Shown piece after piece: positions 61,958 through 64,000 of a DNA stretch of 64,000 nucleotides. The stretch comes from Pseudomonas sp. H3(2019). Its GTDB lineage: Bacteria > Pseudomonadota > Gammaproteobacteria > Pseudomonadales > Pseudomonadaceae. The stretch covers positions 62,001-126,000 of the forward strand of contig NZ_VMSG01000017.1 in the NCBI RefSeq assembly GCF_007713465.1, read 5' to 3'. The notes beneath the pieces were generated by a model that saw only the letters and a program-made list of their open reading frames with translations, did no database searches and was not told the DNA's origin. The stretch's first letter is position 1; each line of letters begins with the position of its first letter. The translations under genes and the position numbers were made by a program.

Positions 61958-64000
61958 ATGGCGTTTACCGATCCGTTCATCCGCCGCCCGGTGCTCGCCA
62001 CCGTGGTCAGCCTGCTGATTGTGCTGCTGGGTTTCCAGGCCTGGAGCAAACTGCCGCTGCGCCAATATCCGCAAATGGAGAACGCGCTGATCACGGTGAC
62101 CACTGCCTACCCCGGCGCCAACGCCGAAACCATTCAGGGCTACATCACCCAACCCTTGCAGCAAAGCCTGGCCAGTGCCGAAGGCATCGACTACATGACC
62201 TCGGTCAGCCGCCAGAACTTCTCGGTGATTTCGGTCTACGCACGTATTGGCTCCAACAGCGACCGGTTGTTCACCGAGCTGCTGGCCAAGGCCAACGAGG
62301 TCAAGAACAAGCTGCCCAAAGACGCTGAAGACCCGGTGCTGAGCAAGGAGGCCGCAGGTGCCTCGGCGCTGATGTACATGAGCTTTTTCAGCAAGGAGCT
62401 GAACAACCCGCAGATCACCGATTATCTGTCGCGGGTGATCCAGCCCAAGCTCGCCACCCTTCCCGGCATGGCTGAAGCCGCCATTCTCGGCAACCAGGTG
62501 TTTGCCATGCGGCTTTGGCTCGACCCGGTAAAACTTGCCGGTTTCGGCTTGAGCGCCAGTGACGTCACCAACGCCGTGCGCCAGTACAACTTCCTGTCCG
62601 CCGCCGGTGAAGTCAAAGGCGAGTACGTCGTCACCAGTATCAACGCCAATACCGAGTTGAAGACCGCCGAAGCCTTTGCCGCAATTCCTTTGAAAACCGA
62701 AGGTGACAGCCGGGTACTGCTCAGCGATGTGGCACGCGTGGAGATGGGTGCCGAGAACTACAACACCGTCAGCTCCTTCGGCGGTACACCGTCGGTGTAC
62801 ATCGGGATCAAGGCCACACCGGCCGCCAACCCGCTGGACGTGATCAAGGAAGTGCGCAAGCTCATGCCGGAGCTGGAATCCCAGCTGCCACCCACCCTCA
62901 AGGCCGAAATCGCCTACGACGCCACGCTGTTCATTCAGGCCTCGATCAATGAAGTGGTGAAAACCCTCTTCGAAGCGGTGCTGATCGTGATTGTCGTGGT
63001 GTTCCTGTTCCTTGGCGCGCTGCGTTCGGTGCTGATCCCGGTGGTGACCATTCCACTGTCGATGATTGGCGTGATGTTCTTCATGCAACTGATGGGCTAC
63101 TCGATCAACCTGCTGACCTTGCTGGCGATGGTGCTGGCCATCGGCCTGGTGGTGGACGACGCCATCGTCGTGGTGGAAAACATCCACCGACACATAGAAG
63201 AAGGCAAAACGCCGCTGGACGCGGCCCTCGAAGGCGCCCGGGAAATCGCCATGCCGGTGGTCTCGATGACCATCACCCTGGCGGCGGTCTATGCGCCCAT
63301 CGGCTTTCTGACGGGCCTGACCGGTGCCCTGTTCAAGGAGTTCGCGCTGACCCTGGCCGGTGCCGTGGTGATTTCCGGGATCGTTGCGCTGACGCTGTCG
63401 CCGATGATGTGCGCACTGCTCTTGCGTCACGATGAAAACCCGTCAGGCCTGGCCCATCGCCTCGATCTGATTTTCGAAGGGCTCAAGCGTCGTTATCAAA
63501 GCATGCTGCACGGCACGCTCAATACCCGGCCGGTGGTGCTGGTGTTTGCCGTGATCGTGCTGTGCCTGATTCCAGTGTTTCTCAAGTTCACCAAGTCTGA
63601 ACTGGCACCGGATGAGGATCAGGGCATCATTTTCATGATGGCCAACGCCCCGCAACCGGCCAACCTGGACTACCTTAATACCTACACCGACGAATTCCTC
63701 GCGATCTTCAAGGCGTTTCCCGAGTACTACTCGTCCTTCCAGATCAACGGATTCAACGGCGTGCAGTCAGGGATTGGCGGTTTCCTGCTCAAACCCTGGA
63801 ATGAGCGCAAACGAACCCAGATGCAGCTTCTGCCAATAGTGCAAAGCAAGCTTTCAAACATCACCGGCCTGCAAATCTTCGGCTTCAACCTGCCCTCTCT
63901 ACCAGGTACGGGTGAAGGCTTGCCGTTCCAGTTCGTGATCAACACCGCCAATGACTACGCGTCACTGCTCGAGGTGATCAATCGGGTGAAAAAGCGTGCC
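61958..64000 (+). CDS. mexW: RND efflux pump permease (MexW-like), N-terminal 681 residues
   Basis: Inner-membrane proton-driven pump, cut by the window end (full length about 1020). Starts MAFTDPFIRRPVLATVV 13 bases after mexV. Visible parts: TM1, the porter domain, the proton-relay motif GLVVDDAIVVVEN in TM4, and the start of the second half (LDLIFEGLKRRYQ, SELAPDEDQGIIF). Likely exports drugs or detergents with an unlinked outer-membrane channel such as OprM-type. Confidence 0.93.
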   Translation, partial: MAFTDPFIRRPVLATVVSLLIVLLGFQAWSKLPLRQYPQMENALITVTTAYPGANAETIQGYITQPLQQSLASAEGIDYMTSVSRQNFSVISVYARIGSNSDRLFTELLAKANEVKNKLPKDAEDPVLSKEAAGASALMYMSFFSKELNNPQITDYLSRVIQPKLATLPGMAEAAILGNQVFAMRLWLDPVKLAGFGLSASDVTNAVRQYNFLSAAGEVKGEYVVTSINANTELKTAEAFAAIPLKTEGDSRVLLSDVARVEMGAENYNTVSSFGGTPSVYIGIKATPAANPLDVIKEVRKLMPELESQLPPTLKAEIAYDATLFIQASINEVVKTLFEAVLIVIVVVFLFLGALRSVLIPVVTIPLSMIGVMFFMQLMGYSINLLTLLAMVLAIGLVVDDAIVVVENIHRHIEEGKTPLDAALEGAREIAMPVVSMTITLAAVYAPIGFLTGLTGALFKEFALTLAGAVVISGIVALTLSPMMCALLLRHDENPSGLAHRLDLIFEGLKRRYQSMLHGTLNTRPVVLVFAVIVLCLIPVFLKFTKSELAPDEDQGIIFMMANAPQPANLDYLNTYTDEFLAIFKAFPEYYSSFQINGFNGVQSGIGGFLLKPWNERKRTQMQLLPIVQSKLSNITGLQIFGFNLPSLPGTGEGLPFQFVINTANDYASLLEVINRVKKRA

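Noticed and set aside
61889..63430. A 513-codon minus-strand frame at the right end
   Set aside because: It covers the mexW gene in antisense; the plus-strand frame has RND motifs from 61958 to the window edge.

Overview
The window is a piece of a Pseudomonas chromosome, most likely from the P. fluorescens group. Evidence: GC-rich genes throughout; recognisable mvaT, sbcB, secA, pykA, class I fumarase, sodB, bifA and mexV/mexW; an intact pobA/pobR pair; and several intergenic repeat families typical of fluorescent pseudomonads (arms such as GATCGTTCCCACGC and GGGAGCGAGCTTGCTCGCG). As far as I recall the P. aeruginosa PAO1 map, three blocks match it in order: argJ-secA-dciA (PA4402-PA4405), the run from a pctA-type chemoreceptor to fumA (PA4309-PA4333), and the run from a coiled-coil membrane protein to mexW (PA4360-PA4375). 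I could not check this here.

Layout. 1-4.3 kb: argJ (partial), secA and divergent dciA. 4.5-10.4 kb: an amino-acid chemoreceptor with a sigma-28-like promoter, a 5'-truncated flippase-like gene, purU, mvaT and sbcB. 10.6-17.3 kb: six tightly overlapping genes (RDD, SpoIIM-like, DUF4129, DUF4350, MoxR ATPase, DUF58), a conserved membrane-linked AAA+ system of unknown purpose. 17.3-25 kb: a DUF6124 gene behind a structured leader, a PilZ protein, a TPR lipoprotein, pykA, a remnant enoyl-CoA hydratase, a ferredoxin reductase, a SadC-like diguanylate cyclase and fumA.

25-48 kb is an accessory, mostly catabolic segment interrupted by repeats. It holds a DctB/DctD-type two-component system next to a KgtP-type transporter with a sigma-54 promoter and two upstream palindromes; a flavin reductase; a small monooxygenase-fold protein; and an AraC regulator. 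Next comes a PotABCD-type ABC importer with a TPP-dependent decarboxylase (AruI-like), an aldehyde dehydrogenase and a LysR regulator. A 35-bp motif occurs both at the importer promoter and at the decarboxylase/LysR promoter, so the importer and the two enzymes probably form one regulon for taking up and oxidatively decarboxylating a 2-oxo acid or guanidino compound. The segment ends with an SDR, a metallo-beta-lactamase-fold protein with its LysR regulator, and pobR/pobA plus an exporter.

48-64 kb: a coiled-coil membrane protein, an epimerase, argP / ACT protein / argO, sodB, bifA (c-di-GMP phosphodiesterase), then a Fur-box-preceded cluster (imelysin, di-haem oxidoreductase, second imelysin, DUF1513 protein) that looks like an iron-handling system, and mexV with a mexW cut by the window end. 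SadC-like and BifA, enzymes of opposite sign for c-di-GMP, both lie here, as do two candidate flagellar sigma-28 promoters. No tRNA, rRNA, CRISPR, prophage, integrase or transposase gene was seen.
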